From: Splendidivirga corallicola
GTDB taxonomy: Bacteria > Bacteroidota > Bacteroidia > Cytophagales > Cyclobacteriaceae
DNA: 64,000 nucleotides
Assembly (NCBI GenBank): GCA_030442035.1
Contig: JAUJEA010000003.1
Location: 62,001 to 126,000, forward strand
Direction of reading: 5' to 3'
Position 1 is the first letter of the stretch. The number at the start of each line of letters is the position of its first letter. The position numbers and the translations under genes were made by a program. Below the pieces are notes generated by a model. The model was not told where the DNA came from, searched no databases, and was given only the letters and a program-made list of their open reading frames with translations. Below, one piece after another: positions 36,490-45,083 of the stretch.

Positions 36490-37371
36490 TTGATTCAATC
36501 ATTTCTTAAATATTTGGAGTTTGAGAGGAGATATAGTGGACATACACTCCAATCCTACAAGACAGATATTCTTCAATTTGAGAAATTTTTAGAAGCAACA
36601 CTTCCAGAATTTAATCTCCTCACAACTGATTACAGGGCTATCAGGGCATGGATTCTTGATCTGATGGACCAAGGTATGGATCCACGGTCTGTCAATAGAA
36701 AGATTGCCTCACTACGATCTTTTTATAAATTTCTTTTGAAAAGATCTTCAATAAAACTTGATCCAACACGACAAATTAAAGTTCTTAAAACCAAGAAACA
36801 ACTTCCTTCCTTTATCAAGGAAACGGAGATAACTCATTTGCTGGATCATTTTCATTTCCCGGACGATTTCCCTGGCTATCGTGACCAGCTTATGCTTGAA
36901 TTACTTTATGGAACCGGCATAAGACTTTCTGAACTTATTTCCCTGGAAGAAACATCTGTTAATTTTTTTAATAATACCATTAAAGTGCTCGGGAAACGTA
37001 ACAAAGAGCGGGTATTACCTATTTCAAAGAATTTGACCCAAACCATAGAAAATTACGTAAACAAAAAAAATATTGAGTTTGATTATAACAGTATAAAATA
37101 TCTTCTCGTTACTGACAATGGAAAGCAATGCTATCCAATGATGATTTATAGAACGGTAAAGAAATATTTAGATGCCTTTACCACATTAGACAAACGTAGT
37201 CCACATGTCTTGCGTCACACCTTCGCAACTCATTTACTCAACAAAGGAGCTGACTTGAACGCGGTGAAGGATCTCTTGGGACATACAAGTCTGGCTGCTA
37301 CGCAAGTTTATACACATAATTCGCTTGACAAACTGAAATCAGTGTTTGATCAAGCGCACCCGAAAGCTTAA
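36490..37371 (+). CDS. xerC: Tyrosine recombinase XerC
   Basis: 293 residues from a TTG start, since no ATG precedes the conserved N-terminal SAM-like domain (FLKYLEFERRYSGHTLQSY). The full catalytic set is visible: R145 (GTGIRLSEL), K169 (LGKRNKER), H239 and R242 (HVLRHTFATH), H265 (LLGHTS) and nucleophile Y274 (VYTHNS). It should act with XerD at dif to resolve chromosome dimers. Its place between rpsU and hpf is a conserved Bacteroidota arrangement and argues for the housekeeping recombinase, not a mobile-element integrase. No att site or cargo is nearby. Confidence 0.94.
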   Translation: MIQSFLKYLEFERRYSGHTLQSYKTDILQFEKFLEATLPEFNLLTTDYRAIRAWILDLMDQGMDPRSVNRKIASLRSFYKFLLKRSSIKLDPTRQIKVLKTKKQLPSFIKETEITHLLDHFHFPDDFPGYRDQLMLELLYGTGIRLSELISLEETSVNFFNNTIKVLGKRNKERVLPISKNLTQTIENYVNKKNIEFDYNSIKYLLVTDNGKQCYPMMIYRTVKKYLDAFTTLDKRSPHVLRHTFATHLLNKGADLNAVKDLLGHTSLAATQVYTHNSLDKLKSVFDQAHPKA

Positions 37372-37394
37372 GTTTAACTTTTAAACCAATTACT

Positions 37395-37691
37395 ATGAAA
37401 TTACAAATGCATTCTATCCGTTTTGATGCAGATCAAAAACTTATCGATTTTATTCAGAAAAAAGCCAACAAACTGGATACTTTTTTCGATAGGATTATTG
37501 ATGGAGAGGTTTTTATGCGATTGGATAGGGATTCATCTAATGAAAATAAAGTAATAGAAATAAAACTCAATATACCTGGAACACAGCTCTTTGCTAAAGA
37601 ACAGGCTAAATCTTTTGAAGCTGCCACGGATATTGCTGTGGAGGCTTTAAGAAAACAGTTGATTAAATTCAAAGATAAGCTCTATGCCTAG
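37395..37691 (+). CDS. hpf: Ribosome hibernation-promoting factor (short HPF/RaiA family)
   Basis: 98 residues with the beta-alpha-beta-beta-beta-alpha HPF fold: KLQMHSIRFDADQKLIDFIQKKANKLDTFFDRI, VEIKLNIPG-like strand, and AATDIAVEALRKQLIKFKDKL as the C-terminal helix. The length is that of the short form, which binds the 30S decoding centre in stationary phase. Last gene of its unit, closed by a strong bidirectional terminator. Confidence 0.93.
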   Translation: MKLQMHSIRFDADQKLIDFIQKKANKLDTFFDRIIDGEVFMRLDRDSSNENKVIEIKLNIPGTQLFAKEQAKSFEAATDIAVEALRKQLIKFKDKLYA

Positions 37692-37712
37692 AGACAATAG
37701 ATATTTATAAAA

Positions 37713-37740
37713 TAAAAAGGCTCCCGATCAGGAGCCTTTT
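37713..37740. terminator. Bidirectional terminator between hpf and metK
   Basis: AAAAAGGCTCC (37713-37723) and GGAGCCTTTTT (37730-37740) form a perfect 11-bp stem with loop CGATCA. It has T-runs on both strands and lies 4 bases from the metK stop codon. Confidence 0.92.
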
Positions 37741-37744
37741 TATT

Positions 37745-39037
37745 TTATAAATATTCCTTAAATGATTCTTTAATCCGGTCCACGTAGTCAAGCTTTTCCC
37801 AAGTGAAAGTCTCTACTTCACGGGTTATCATTTCTCCATTACTCTGTAAAGAAATTTTCTTTATCTCAGGCCGACGTCCCATGTGCCCGTAAGCTGCTGT
37901 ATCGCTATATATCGGTTCTCTCAATTTCAATCTTTGCTCAATGGCTTGTGGCCTCATATCAAATATTTCACCGATCTTTTTGGCAATTTCTCCATTGTTC
38001 AGATCCACATGAGAAGTACCAAATGTATCCACAAAAATACCCATAGGTTTTGCTACACCAATAGCATATGAAACCTGAACCAGAATTTCATCAGCTACGC
38101 CAGCCGCAACCATATTTTTAGCAATATGTCTGGTGGCATAAGCAGCGGATCTATCAACTTTAGAGGGATCTTTACCAGAAAAAGCTCCACCCCCATGTGC
38201 TCCTTTTCCTCCATAAGTATCCACAATGATCTTTCTGCCAGTTAGCCCCGTATCTCCATGTGGTCCTCCAATAACAAATTTTCCGGTTGGATTTATATGA
38301 TAGGTAATTTGATCATTAAACAAGGCTTGAATTTCTGGTTTCAGCTGCTCTTTGATTCTTGGAATAAGAATGTCAATAATGTCGTTTTTAATTTTAGCAA
38401 GCATCTCATCATCAGCCTTTTTTCTATCCTCTGCAGAATCCGAAGCCGGTTTGATAAAATCATCATGCTGCGTTGAAACCACAATGGCATCTATCCTTTG
38501 TGGAACATTATCGTCGGAATATTCAATTGTTACCTGTGACTTGGCATCGGGCCTTAAGTAGGCAATCTCTTTATTTTCCCTTCTTAAGCTTGCAAGCTCT
38601 ATCAAAATCTTATGTGAAAGATCAAGTGCCAAAGGCATGTAATTTTCAGTTTCTTTTGTTGCATAGCCAAACATCATTCCTTGATCACCTGCACCTTGTT
38701 CTTCATATGTCCCCCGATCAACTCCTTGATTAATATCAGGTGATTGTTCATGAATGGCTGAAATTACACCGCAAGATTCAGCCTCAAACTGATATTCTGA
38801 TTTAGTATATCCTATCTTCCGAATTACATCTCTTGCCACTTTTTGTACATCCACATATGCTGATGATTTTACCTCGCCGCTTAAAACCGTCAAACCTGTA
38901 GTAACCAAAGTTTCACAAGCCACTTTGGAATTAGGATCCTGCGCCAGAAAATGATCAAGCAGTGAGTCCGAGATTTGATCGGCTATTTTATCCGGATGAC
39001 CTTCAGAAACTGATTCTGAAGTAAATAGATATGGCAT
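37745..39037 (-). CDS. metK: S-adenosylmethionine synthetase
   Basis: 430 residues, as in other Bacteroidota and longer than the E. coli enzyme. [19 protein letters not shown] at the N-terminus, [12 protein letters not shown] (about 118-129), the phosphate-binding [20 protein letters not shown]-like block, and [20 protein letters not shown] identify it. It makes SAM from methionine and ATP. The 90-base leader is too short and shows no SAM riboswitch; a TAAATTTG -7-like box lies on the minus strand at 39085-39078 without a well-spaced -33. Confidence 0.97.
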   Translation of the reverse strand: MPYLFTSESVSEGHPDKIADQISDSLLDHFLAQDPNSKVACETLVTTGLTVLSGEVKSSAYVDVQKVARDVIRKIGYTKSEYQFEAESCGVISAIHEQSPDINQGVDRGTYEEQGAGDQGMMFGYATKETENYMPLALDLSHKILIELASLRRENKEIAYLRPDAKSQVTIEYSDDNVPQRIDAIVVSTQHDDFIKPASDSAEDRKKADDEMLAKIKNDIIDILIPRIKEQLKPEIQALFNDQITYHINPTGKFVIGGPHGDTGLTGRKIIVDTYGGKGAHGGGAFSGKDPSKVDRSAAYATRHIAKNMVAAGVADEILVQVSYAIGVAKPMGIFVDTFGTSHVDLNNGEIAKKIGEIFDMRPQAIEQRLKLREPIYSDTAAYGHMGRRPEIKKISLQSNGEMITREVETFTWEKLDYVDRIKESFKEYL

Positions 39038-39127
39038 ATTAGATTATTTTAATTATTATTTAAGTTATGAAAGTTGGCAAATTTACATTCAAAATATATT
39101 AAATGGAAATAGCAAAGTTCGAATAAC

Positions 39128-39838
39128 CTAGCTTTGTACATATAATAAAAAAATAGCAGGGGTCTTATGAAGATCGGGAACATTGGATTTCCATTTCGCC
39201 ACATTCATAGTTTTAATGAATTCGGTTTTTCCTGTGATATCTTTAGCTATACAGATTTTGGTATCGGAACGACAGTTTTTAAGTAAAGTTTCAAACAGTT
39301 TATTATTCCTGTAGGGTGTTTCCATAAAAATTTGTGTGATATCTTGCTGTTGTGATTCCTTCTCTAAACGCCGGATGGCTTGCACTCTTTCTTTTTTATC
39401 AATCGGAATGTATCCATTGAATTTAAAGCACTGCCCATTAAATCCTGAAGCCATTAGAGCAAGAAAAATGGAAGATGGGCCAACAACTGGTACTACATCA
39501 ATTTGCAACTCATGGGCCATTTCAACAGCTAGTGACCCCGGATCAGCAATACCCGGACAACCAGCTTCCGATAGCACAGCCATATTTTTGCCCTCCAGTA
39601 TTGGTTGAAGTTTGTTGAAGATATCATTTACATTGCTGGATTTATCCAAAATTTCGAAGCAAATTTCTTCTATTGGCTTGTCAATTTTCAATGCACTCAG
39701 AAATCTTCTTGCTGTTCTAATATTTTCCACCAAATAATGATCAATCTGCTTCGCCATAGCTCTTACCTCGGGCGACAGGGCCTTATCAATTGTTCCTTCT
39801 GAAATAACAGTTGGCAACAAAAATAATTTACCTTTCAT
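39128..39838 (-). CDS. SAM-dependent methyltransferase, RsmI-like (tetrapyrrole methylase fold)
   Basis: 236 residues from the ATG at 39838 (a GTG at 39844 is also possible). The RsmI-like core is present: AVLSEAGCPGIADPGS, VVPVVGPSSIFLALMASGFNGQ, FNGYIP, and the FMETPYRN block. RsmI 2'-O-methylates C1402 of 16S rRNA; this shorter form is common in Bacteroidota as a second paralogue, so the rRNA target is inferred from the family. It lies upstream of metK on the same strand. Confidence 0.85.
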   Translation of the reverse strand: MKGKLFLLPTVISEGTIDKALSPEVRAMAKQIDHYLVENIRTARRFLSALKIDKPIEEICFEILDKSSNVNDIFNKLQPILEGKNMAVLSEAGCPGIADPGSLAVEMAHELQIDVVPVVGPSSIFLALMASGFNGQCFKFNGYIPIDKKERVQAIRRLEKESQQQDITQIFMETPYRNNKLFETLLKNCRSDTKICIAKDITGKTEFIKTMNVAKWKSNVPDLHKTPAIFLLYVQS

Positions 39839-39859
39839 CTGCACTATGATTAGTACTGG

Positions 39860-40621
39860 TCAATTTTTCACAAAGTGTTGTACAGTCTCCAAAAACCTCA
39901 CGGGCTGTTCGGCATGTACCCAATGGCCTGCCCCATCAATAGTTTCTAACCGATGATCGGGAAAAATGCTTTTCATTAAAGGCAAATCAATTTCCTGTAT
40001 ATAGTCAGATTTTGCTCCTTTTACAAAAAGTGTTTCCCCTGGATAAATTCCCTGATCTATTCCCTCTCCCACTAAATCAATTTCTTTTCTTATTACAGGC
40101 AGGTTAATTTTCCATTCAAATCTCTCTCCGTCCAGCCTGCTCAGATTCTTCAATAAGAACTGGCGTATTCCTAATTCCGGAACATAATTTTGTAATATTC
40201 TATCGGCTTCTCCTCTACTTTTTGTCTGAGTCAAATCAATGGCGCTAAGGCCTTCAAGTATTTCCTGATGATGTATTGGATAGGCTCTGGGGGAAATGTC
40301 AACCACAATAAGTTTTTTCAAAAGATCAGGATACTGAATTGAAAATTTCATCGACACTTTGCCACCCATCGAATGCCCTAATAATATGGGTTCTTTGATT
40401 TGATTTTCCCTGATAAAAGAAAATAAATCATCGGCCATTACCTGGTAATTAAAAACATCGCTTTTAAAAGAATTACCATGATTTCGTTGATCAACCAAAT
40501 AAATTTTATAATTGTTTGCCAGTTGTTTGGCAACGGACATCCAATTATCGGAGGCACCAAATAATCCATGCAAAATTATAATGGGATCTCCCTCTCCAAA
40601 TTCTCTATAAAACAAATTCAC
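39860..40621 (-). CDS. Alpha/beta-fold hydrolase (YbfF-like)
   Basis: 253 residues, GTG start because no ATG precedes NLFYREFGEGDPIIILHGLFG. Nucleophile Ser in LGHSMGGKV (about 101), oxyanion HGLFGASDNW, catalytic Asp probably in the segment near 200 and His in AGHWVHAEQP (about 227). It resembles YbfF/ABHD11 esterases, with unknown natural ester. It sits between pdxJ (21 bases) and the RsmI-like gene (21 bases) on the minus strand, apparently in one unit. Confidence 0.88.
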   Translation of the reverse strand: MNLFYREFGEGDPIIILHGLFGASDNWMSVAKQLANNYKIYLVDQRNHGNSFKSDVFNYQVMADDLFSFIRENQIKEPILLGHSMGGKVSMKFSIQYPDLLKKLIVVDISPRAYPIHHQEILEGLSAIDLTQTKSRGEADRILQNYVPELGIRQFLLKNLSRLDGERFEWKINLPVIRKEIDLVGEGIDQGIYPGETLFVKGAKSDYIQEIDLPLMKSIFPDHRLETIDGAGHWVHAEQPVRFLETVQHFVKN

Positions 40622-40642
40622 TAATACGTCAATTTTTAATAA

Positions 40643-41356
40643 TTAATTCAATTCTCTAAGATATAATTGTATGGTATTTTCTAATCCGAGATACAAAGCA
40701 TCACATACCAAAGCATGACCAATGGAAACCTCATCCAACCGTGGTAGACAAGTCTTTAAATACTTAAGGTTTTCCCGATCAAGGTCGTGTCCCGCATTGA
40801 TACCTAAGCCCAGGCTACTGGCGACTTTTGCGCTTGTCACATAGTCCTTAACTGCATTTTCTTTGTTTGTTTGATACAAAGAAGCATAAGGCTCGGTATA
40901 AAGTTCAATTCTGTCTGCCCCGACCTCCACAGCACCTTCAACAAACTGAGTTTGAGGATCAACGAAAATCGATACACGCTCCGTATATTTTTTAATCTCG
41001 GCAATCACATCTCGTAGAAAAACTTTGTTTTTTATGGTATCCCATCCAGCATTGGATGTGAGGACGTTGGGAGCATCCGGAACCAAAGTTGCCTGATGCG
41101 GTCTGACCTTGCTGATTATTTCTATGTATCGCTCATCCGGATAACCTTCAATGTTAAACTCAGTGGTAACCGCCTCTTTAAGATCAAGCACATCTTGATA
41201 AGTGATATGCCTTTCATCCGGTCTTGGGTGAACCGTAATACCTTCGGCACCAAATCTTTCACAATCTATTGCGGCTTGAACTACATTTGGATTATTACCT
41301 CCCCTTGCATTTCTAAGCGTTGCAAATTTGTTTATATTAACACTCAATCTGGTCAT
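40643..41356 (-). CDS. pdxJ: Pyridoxine 5'-phosphate synthase
   Basis: 237 residues, normal PdxJ length. [32 protein letters not shown], the VTSNAGWD loop, and GINAGHDLD match the TIM-barrel enzyme that condenses 1-deoxyxylulose 5-phosphate with 3-amino-2-oxopropyl phosphate. First gene of the minus-strand pdxJ-hydrolase-rsmI-like group, divergent from the yqeY-cvpA genes over 63 bases. Confidence 0.95.
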   Translation of the reverse strand: MTRLSVNINKFATLRNARGGNNPNVVQAAIDCERFGAEGITVHPRPDERHITYQDVLDLKEAVTTEFNIEGYPDERYIEIISKVRPHQATLVPDAPNVLTSNAGWDTIKNKVFLRDVIAEIKKYTERVSIFVDPQTQFVEGAVEVGADRIELYTEPYASLYQTNKENAVKDYVTSAKVASSLGLGINAGHDLDRENLKYLKTCLPRLDEVSIGHALVCDALYLGLENTIQLYLRELN

Positions 41357-41375
41357 TACTGTCCTTTAATTATTA

Positions 41376-41383
41376 TAACTTTG
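41376..41383 (+). promoter_or_regulatory. -7 promoter element before yqeY
   Basis: TAACTTTG matches TAnnTTTG and lies 37 bases before the ATG at 41420. No TTG is found at the usual distance upstream, so only half of the consensus is present. Confidence 0.5.
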
Positions 41384-41419
41384 TTTGCAAAATTAGTAAC
41401 TACACAAACTTAATCACAA

Positions 41420-41872
41420 ATGAGTCTAAAGCAGCGTATTGAAACAGATATAAAAAGCGCAATGTTAGCGAAAAACAAAGATGATTTAAGAGCCCTGAGA
41501 AGTATCAAGTCACTTATTTTATTAGCTGAAACAGAAAAGGGAGCTGGGGGAGAGCTAAGTGATGACGCTGAAATGAAACTCCTGATGAAAGCTGCAAAAC
41601 AAAGAAAGGATTCTGCTGATCTGTATGAGCAACAAGGCAGAAATGATCTTCTTGAAGTAGAAAGGTTGGAACTGGAAGTTATTAACAGATACTTACCCAA
41701 ACAATTATCAGAGGAGGAGCTTAAAACAGAAATTACAAAGATCATTAATGAAATTGGTGCATCTGGTCCGCAGGACATGGGAAAAGTAATGGGTTTAGCT
41801 ACTAAATCACTTGCAGGAAAAGCCGATGGGAAAGCCATTTCATCTATCGCTAAATCATTACTGACTAATTAA
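41420..41872 (+). CDS. GatB/YqeY domain protein
   Basis: 150 residues, all in the YqeY fold: SLKQRIETDIKSAMLAK, LRALRSIKSLILLAE, RYLPKQLSEEELK and DMGKVMGLATKSLAGKADGK. The domain is shared with the tail of GatB, where it contacts tRNA; free-standing YqeY proteins may assist tRNA amidotransferase or another tRNA step, but this is not proven. It is followed 2 bases later by cvpA. Confidence 0.92.
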   Translation: MSLKQRIETDIKSAMLAKNKDDLRALRSIKSLILLAETEKGAGGELSDDAEMKLLMKAAKQRKDSADLYEQQGRNDLLEVERLELEVINRYLPKQLSEEELKTEITKIINEIGASGPQDMGKVMGLATKSLAGKADGKAISSIAKSLLTN

Positions 41873-41874
41873 CA

Positions 41875-42411
41875 TTGGGAACACTCGATATAATATTTTT
41901 AGTAGTTCTTGGATTTGGAGCTTATCGTGGCTATAAGAAAGGTCTTCTTCTTGAATTGATAGGTTTTCTTGCACTTGTCATCGCCATAGTTGGTGCTTTC
42001 AAATTACTTCATGTAGGAATAGCCTTTTTGGAAAATCATTTTAACGGTTTTAGTCATATCCTGCCATTTATCGCCTTTATTCTACTTTTTGTTGGCATCA
42101 TTATATTGATCAATATCCTGGGCAGAGCCATAAAGAAAATACTGGATCTAACCTTGCTGGGAAGTGTTGATAACTTATTCGGTGCAATTCTGGGAATTTT
42201 AAAGTGGTCGTTTGGTGTTAGTCTGTTTCTTTGGCTCATTACGAAGGCAGGATTTGGTCTTCCGGAACATCTAACAGAAAATACCTTTCTTTACCCCATA
42301 ATAGAACCAATTGGACCACAAGTTATAGATTTTGTCGCTTCTATTGTTCCTTATTCGGAAGAGCTAATTGACTCAATTAAGGAAATGATCCAACCAAATA
42401 GCGCTAGCTAA
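41875..42411 (+). CDS. cvpA: CvpA family membrane protein
   Basis: 178 residues from a TTG start 2 bases after yqeY. N-terminal GTLDIIFLVVLGFGAYRGYKKGLLLELIG is the CvpA signature; four hydrophobic helices lie at about 3-20, 24-45, 60-85 and 100-120. CvpA is needed for colicin V production and bile/stress tolerance in enterobacteria; its molecular role remains unclear. Confidence 0.88.
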   Translation: MGTLDIIFLVVLGFGAYRGYKKGLLLELIGFLALVIAIVGAFKLLHVGIAFLENHFNGFSHILPFIAFILLFVGIIILINILGRAIKKILDLTLLGSVDNLFGAILGILKWSFGVSLFLWLITKAGFGLPEHLTENTFLYPIIEPIGPQVIDFVASIVPYSEELIDSIKEMIQPNSAS

Positions 42412-42580
42412 ATCAATAAATAACCCAGGGCTGGCCTTTTAAATTTTTCTTAGAAATGTTATCCTAAATGCGTATGTTTTTCTTAAAACATGAGTGATAA
42501 TTAGTACTTTTACGAGTTGGAATTCTTTTGATTTTTGTTATTTTGCAAGAGGCAAGATTCATAAAACCAAAATTAATGTT

Positions 42581-43354
42581 ATGTTGAATGTCAAAGAAAA
42601 AGGTGAGTTTCAATTTATTGATGAAGGATCAGGTGAGGTCATATTATTGCTTCATGGGCTATTTGGTGCATTGAGCAATTGGGAAGGTGTCGTGAATAAG
42701 TTTTCTTCGAACTACAGAGTGGTTATTCCAATGTTGCCTATTTATGAGATGCCTATAAGAGAAGCTGGTCTGGATGGTTTGGTAAACTATTTGCAGCGTT
42801 TTATATCAGCTTTTTCTCTTGATAATATGATATTAATGGGAAACTCATTAGGAGGACATATAGCACTGATTTATACACTCAAAGAGCAGCAAAAAGTAAA
42901 AAAACTGGTTTTAACGGGAAGTTCAGGACTTTTTGAAAACTCAATGGGAGGATCATTCCCAAAACGCGGAAGTTATGATTATATAAAAGAGCGGGTGGAA
43001 TACACTTTCTATGATCCAAAAACTGCCACTAAGGAATACATCGATGAGGTATTTGAAACAACCAAGAGCATTCCAAAATGTATGAGAATAGTGGCCATTG
43101 CCAAATCAGCACAAAGGCATAATATGGCTGAGGAAATCACGCGTATTCAGGTGCCAACGTTATTGATCTGGGGATTGAATGACACTATTACGCCACCAAT
43201 GGTTGCGCATGAATTTAATCGTTTGATTCCAAATTCCGAATTGCGATTCATTGACAAATGTTGCCATGCCCCCATGATGGAACATCCTGACAAATTTAAT
43301 GTTATATTAGAAGAGTTTCTAAAACAAGGCAATACACAAAAAATCTCGGCTTAA
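42581..43354 (+). CDS. Alpha/beta-fold hydrolase
   Basis: 257 residues from the ATG at 42581. A longer frame from a GTG at 42494 would add 29 residues outside the fold and is not favoured. Oxyanion HGLFGALSNWEG, nucleophile Ser in GNSLGGH (about 98), Asp in LLIWGLNDTITPP (about 214) and His in CCHAPMMEHPDKF (about 239). The Asn-Ser-Leu nucleophile elbow and lid resemble C-C hydrolases and esterases; substrate unknown. It is the second such hydrolase in this stretch but is not a close copy of the one at 39.9-40.6 kb. Confidence 0.87.
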   Translation: MLNVKEKGEFQFIDEGSGEVILLLHGLFGALSNWEGVVNKFSSNYRVVIPMLPIYEMPIREAGLDGLVNYLQRFISAFSLDNMILMGNSLGGHIALIYTLKEQQKVKKLVLTGSSGLFENSMGGSFPKRGSYDYIKERVEYTFYDPKTATKEYIDEVFETTKSIPKCMRIVAIAKSAQRHNMAEEITRIQVPTLLIWGLNDTITPPMVAHEFNRLIPNSELRFIDKCCHAPMMEHPDKFNVILEEFLKQGNTQKISA

Positions 43355-43386
43355 CTATTGTAAAGGTCAATTTAAAGAACGATGCC

Positions 43387-44052
43387 ATGATAGCCATAGA
43401 AATTATAAATCAAATGATCCCCCCTTTGAAAACGAGCGATTCGGCTGAAATGGCTATGCGCTGGATGGAAGAGCTGAGAACCAATCAACTCCCTGTTTTG
43501 GACAATGGCTTTTATCAGGGTCTGATCTCAGAAGAGATTATCCTGGAAGAAAATGATCTGAAAAAGAAAGTAGGTGATTATCCGCTGGTTGGCAAAAACT
43601 GCTACGTTTATTTCCATCAGCATATTTATGAAATTCTAAAAGTAGCTTCCGATAATCAGGTTGAAATAATTGCCGTATTGGATGAGGACAATCAATTTCA
43701 TGGCGTCATCAATATGGAGGACACTATAACAGCTTTCGCTCAAACAGCTGCGGTTCAAAGCCCAGGCGGAATTATCGTACTTTCCTTAAATCAAATTGAT
43801 TATTCTCTTGCGGAAATAAGTCGATTAATAGAGGCCGATAATGCTAAAATCTTGAGTAGTTGTATTACCAATGATGTTTTGGACCCTAGTAAAATTAAGC
43901 TTACTTTAAAATTAAACATTACGAATCTTTCACACATCATAGCAACCCTTGAAAGGTTCGGATATAAGATCATTGCACGGTTTCATGAAACAAAGCAAAC
44001 AACCAGTGATAAAGAGAGATTGGACATATTGATGCGGTATTTGGATATTTAA
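43387..44052 (+). CDS. CBS-domain protein with C-terminal ACT-like domain (AcuB-like)
   Basis: 221 residues. Residues about 1-135 hold two CBS motifs (MIPPLKTSDSAEMAMRWM, QLPVLDNGFYQGLIS; IIAVLDEDNQFHGVINMEDTI). From about 142, PGGIIVLSLNQIDYSLAEISRLIEA has the pattern of an ACT domain. This layout resembles AcuB-type proteins, which bind adenine nucleotides or small ligands. It lies 61 bases upstream of nadK, an association often seen in Bacteroidota, so a nucleotide-sensing role is possible but unproven. Confidence 0.85.
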   Translation: MIAIEIINQMIPPLKTSDSAEMAMRWMEELRTNQLPVLDNGFYQGLISEEIILEENDLKKKVGDYPLVGKNCYVYFHQHIYEILKVASDNQVEIIAVLDEDNQFHGVINMEDTITAFAQTAAVQSPGGIIVLSLNQIDYSLAEISRLIEADNAKILSSCITNDVLDPSKIKLTLKLNITNLSHIIATLERFGYKIIARFHETKQTTSDKERLDILMRYLDI

Positions 44053-44113
44053 GATTTGTAATCATCTCCTACACAGTTAAACTGCACTTTTTAATTATTA
44101 CCCATTAAAAGAT

Positions 44114-44989
44114 ATGAAAATAGCTGTTCATGGCAGAAAATTCAACGATCAAAGCATACCCTATATTCAAGAATTATTCAAAGAACTTAATAATAAAAAC
44201 ACAGAGCTTTTAGTATCTCAGTACTTTAGTTCAAAAGTGATTGACTCTCCTGTAGAAATTGGCAGTTATGACGTTTATAAATTGGGAGATGACCTTTCAT
44301 CAGTGGATTTTGTGATCAGTTTAGGAGGCGATGGGACCTTGCTGGAGGCCGTTACACACGTTGGCCCACTGGAAATACCCATAATGGGTATTAATTTGGG
44401 GCGTCTTGGTTTTCTGGCCACTACTGCCAAGGACAAAATTGGAAATGCTATTGAAGCATTGTTTAATGATTATTACACATTGGATATCCGATCACTTATC
44501 AAACTGGTGGCTGACCAAGATGTTTTTGATGATTATAGCTATGGGCTCAATGAAATGACAATCCTGAAGAAGGATACCTCATCGATGATCGTTGTTCACA
44601 CCTATATTGATGGCGAGTATTTAAATTCATATTGGTCAGACGGATTGATCGTTTCTACCCCAACAGGATCAACTGGTTATTCTTTAAGTTGTGGTGGCCC
44701 ACTGGTTTTACCTCAGAGCAATAATTTCATCATTACACCCGTTAGCCCTCATAACCTCAATGTAAGGCCTATGATTGTCTCCGACAAAAGTGTTATTTCT
44801 TTTGAAATTGAAGGCCGAGGAAAAAATTTCCTTGTTTCTCTAGATTCCAGATCCTATACGGTAGACGCTTCAATACAAATGGCCGTGAGGAAAGAGGATT
44901 TCTGTGCTAAACTGGTGAAATTAAATGGCTACAATTTTCTGGATACGTTGCGTCAAAAATTGAATTGGGGTCTGGATGTTAGAAATTAA
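44114..44989 (+). CDS. nadK: NAD kinase
   Basis: 291 residues, typical NadK length. GGDGTLLEAV (71-80) with the catalytic Asp, NLGRLGFL, the NE motif in GLNEMTIL, and the C-terminal STPTGSTGYSLSCGGPL. It phosphorylates NAD to NADP. It precedes two PorG-like genes and the uppS-bamA-ompH group, an order conserved in the phylum. A short AT-rich repeat and a promoter follow. Confidence 0.95.
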   Translation: MKIAVHGRKFNDQSIPYIQELFKELNNKNTELLVSQYFSSKVIDSPVEIGSYDVYKLGDDLSSVDFVISLGGDGTLLEAVTHVGPLEIPIMGINLGRLGFLATTAKDKIGNAIEALFNDYYTLDIRSLIKLVADQDVFDDYSYGLNEMTILKKDTSSMIVVHTYIDGEYLNSYWSDGLIVSTPTGSTGYSLSCGGPLVLPQSNNFIITPVSPHNLNVRPMIVSDKSVISFEIEGRGKNFLVSLDSRSYTVDASIQMAVRKEDFCAKLVKLNGYNFLDTLRQKLNWGLDVRN

Positions 44990-45017
44990 TAATTTTTGAT
45001 TTTTAATTTTTGATTTT
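44990..45017. repeat. Two tandem copies of a 14-bp AT-rich unit
   Basis: TAATTTTTGATTTT occurs at 44990-45003 and again at 45004-45017, directly after the nadK stop. The first copy supplies the TTG used as the -33 element of the promoter below; the second merges into the -7 box. Confidence 0.9.
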
Positions 45018-45024
45018 ACTTTTG
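44996..45024 (+). promoter_or_regulatory. Promoter of the PorG-like genes
   Basis: TTG (44996-44998), 18-bp spacer, TACTTTTG (45017-45024). It fits TAnnTTTG and stands 59 bases before the ATG at 45084. Confidence 0.65.
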
Positions 45025-45083
45025 TTATTTGCTAATATAGGCTTACTAAATTGTGCTCAAGAGCTCCTTATAATAAATTGAAT

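Noticed and set aside
39115-39127. GTTCGAAT resembling a tRNA T-loop upstream of metK
   Set aside because: No acceptor, D or anticodon stems can be built around it, and the region is a short spacer before metK.
42494-42580. Upstream GTG start extending the hydrolase by 29 residues
   Set aside because: The extra residues do not match the alpha/beta fold, and the ATG at 42581 begins at the conserved N-terminus.
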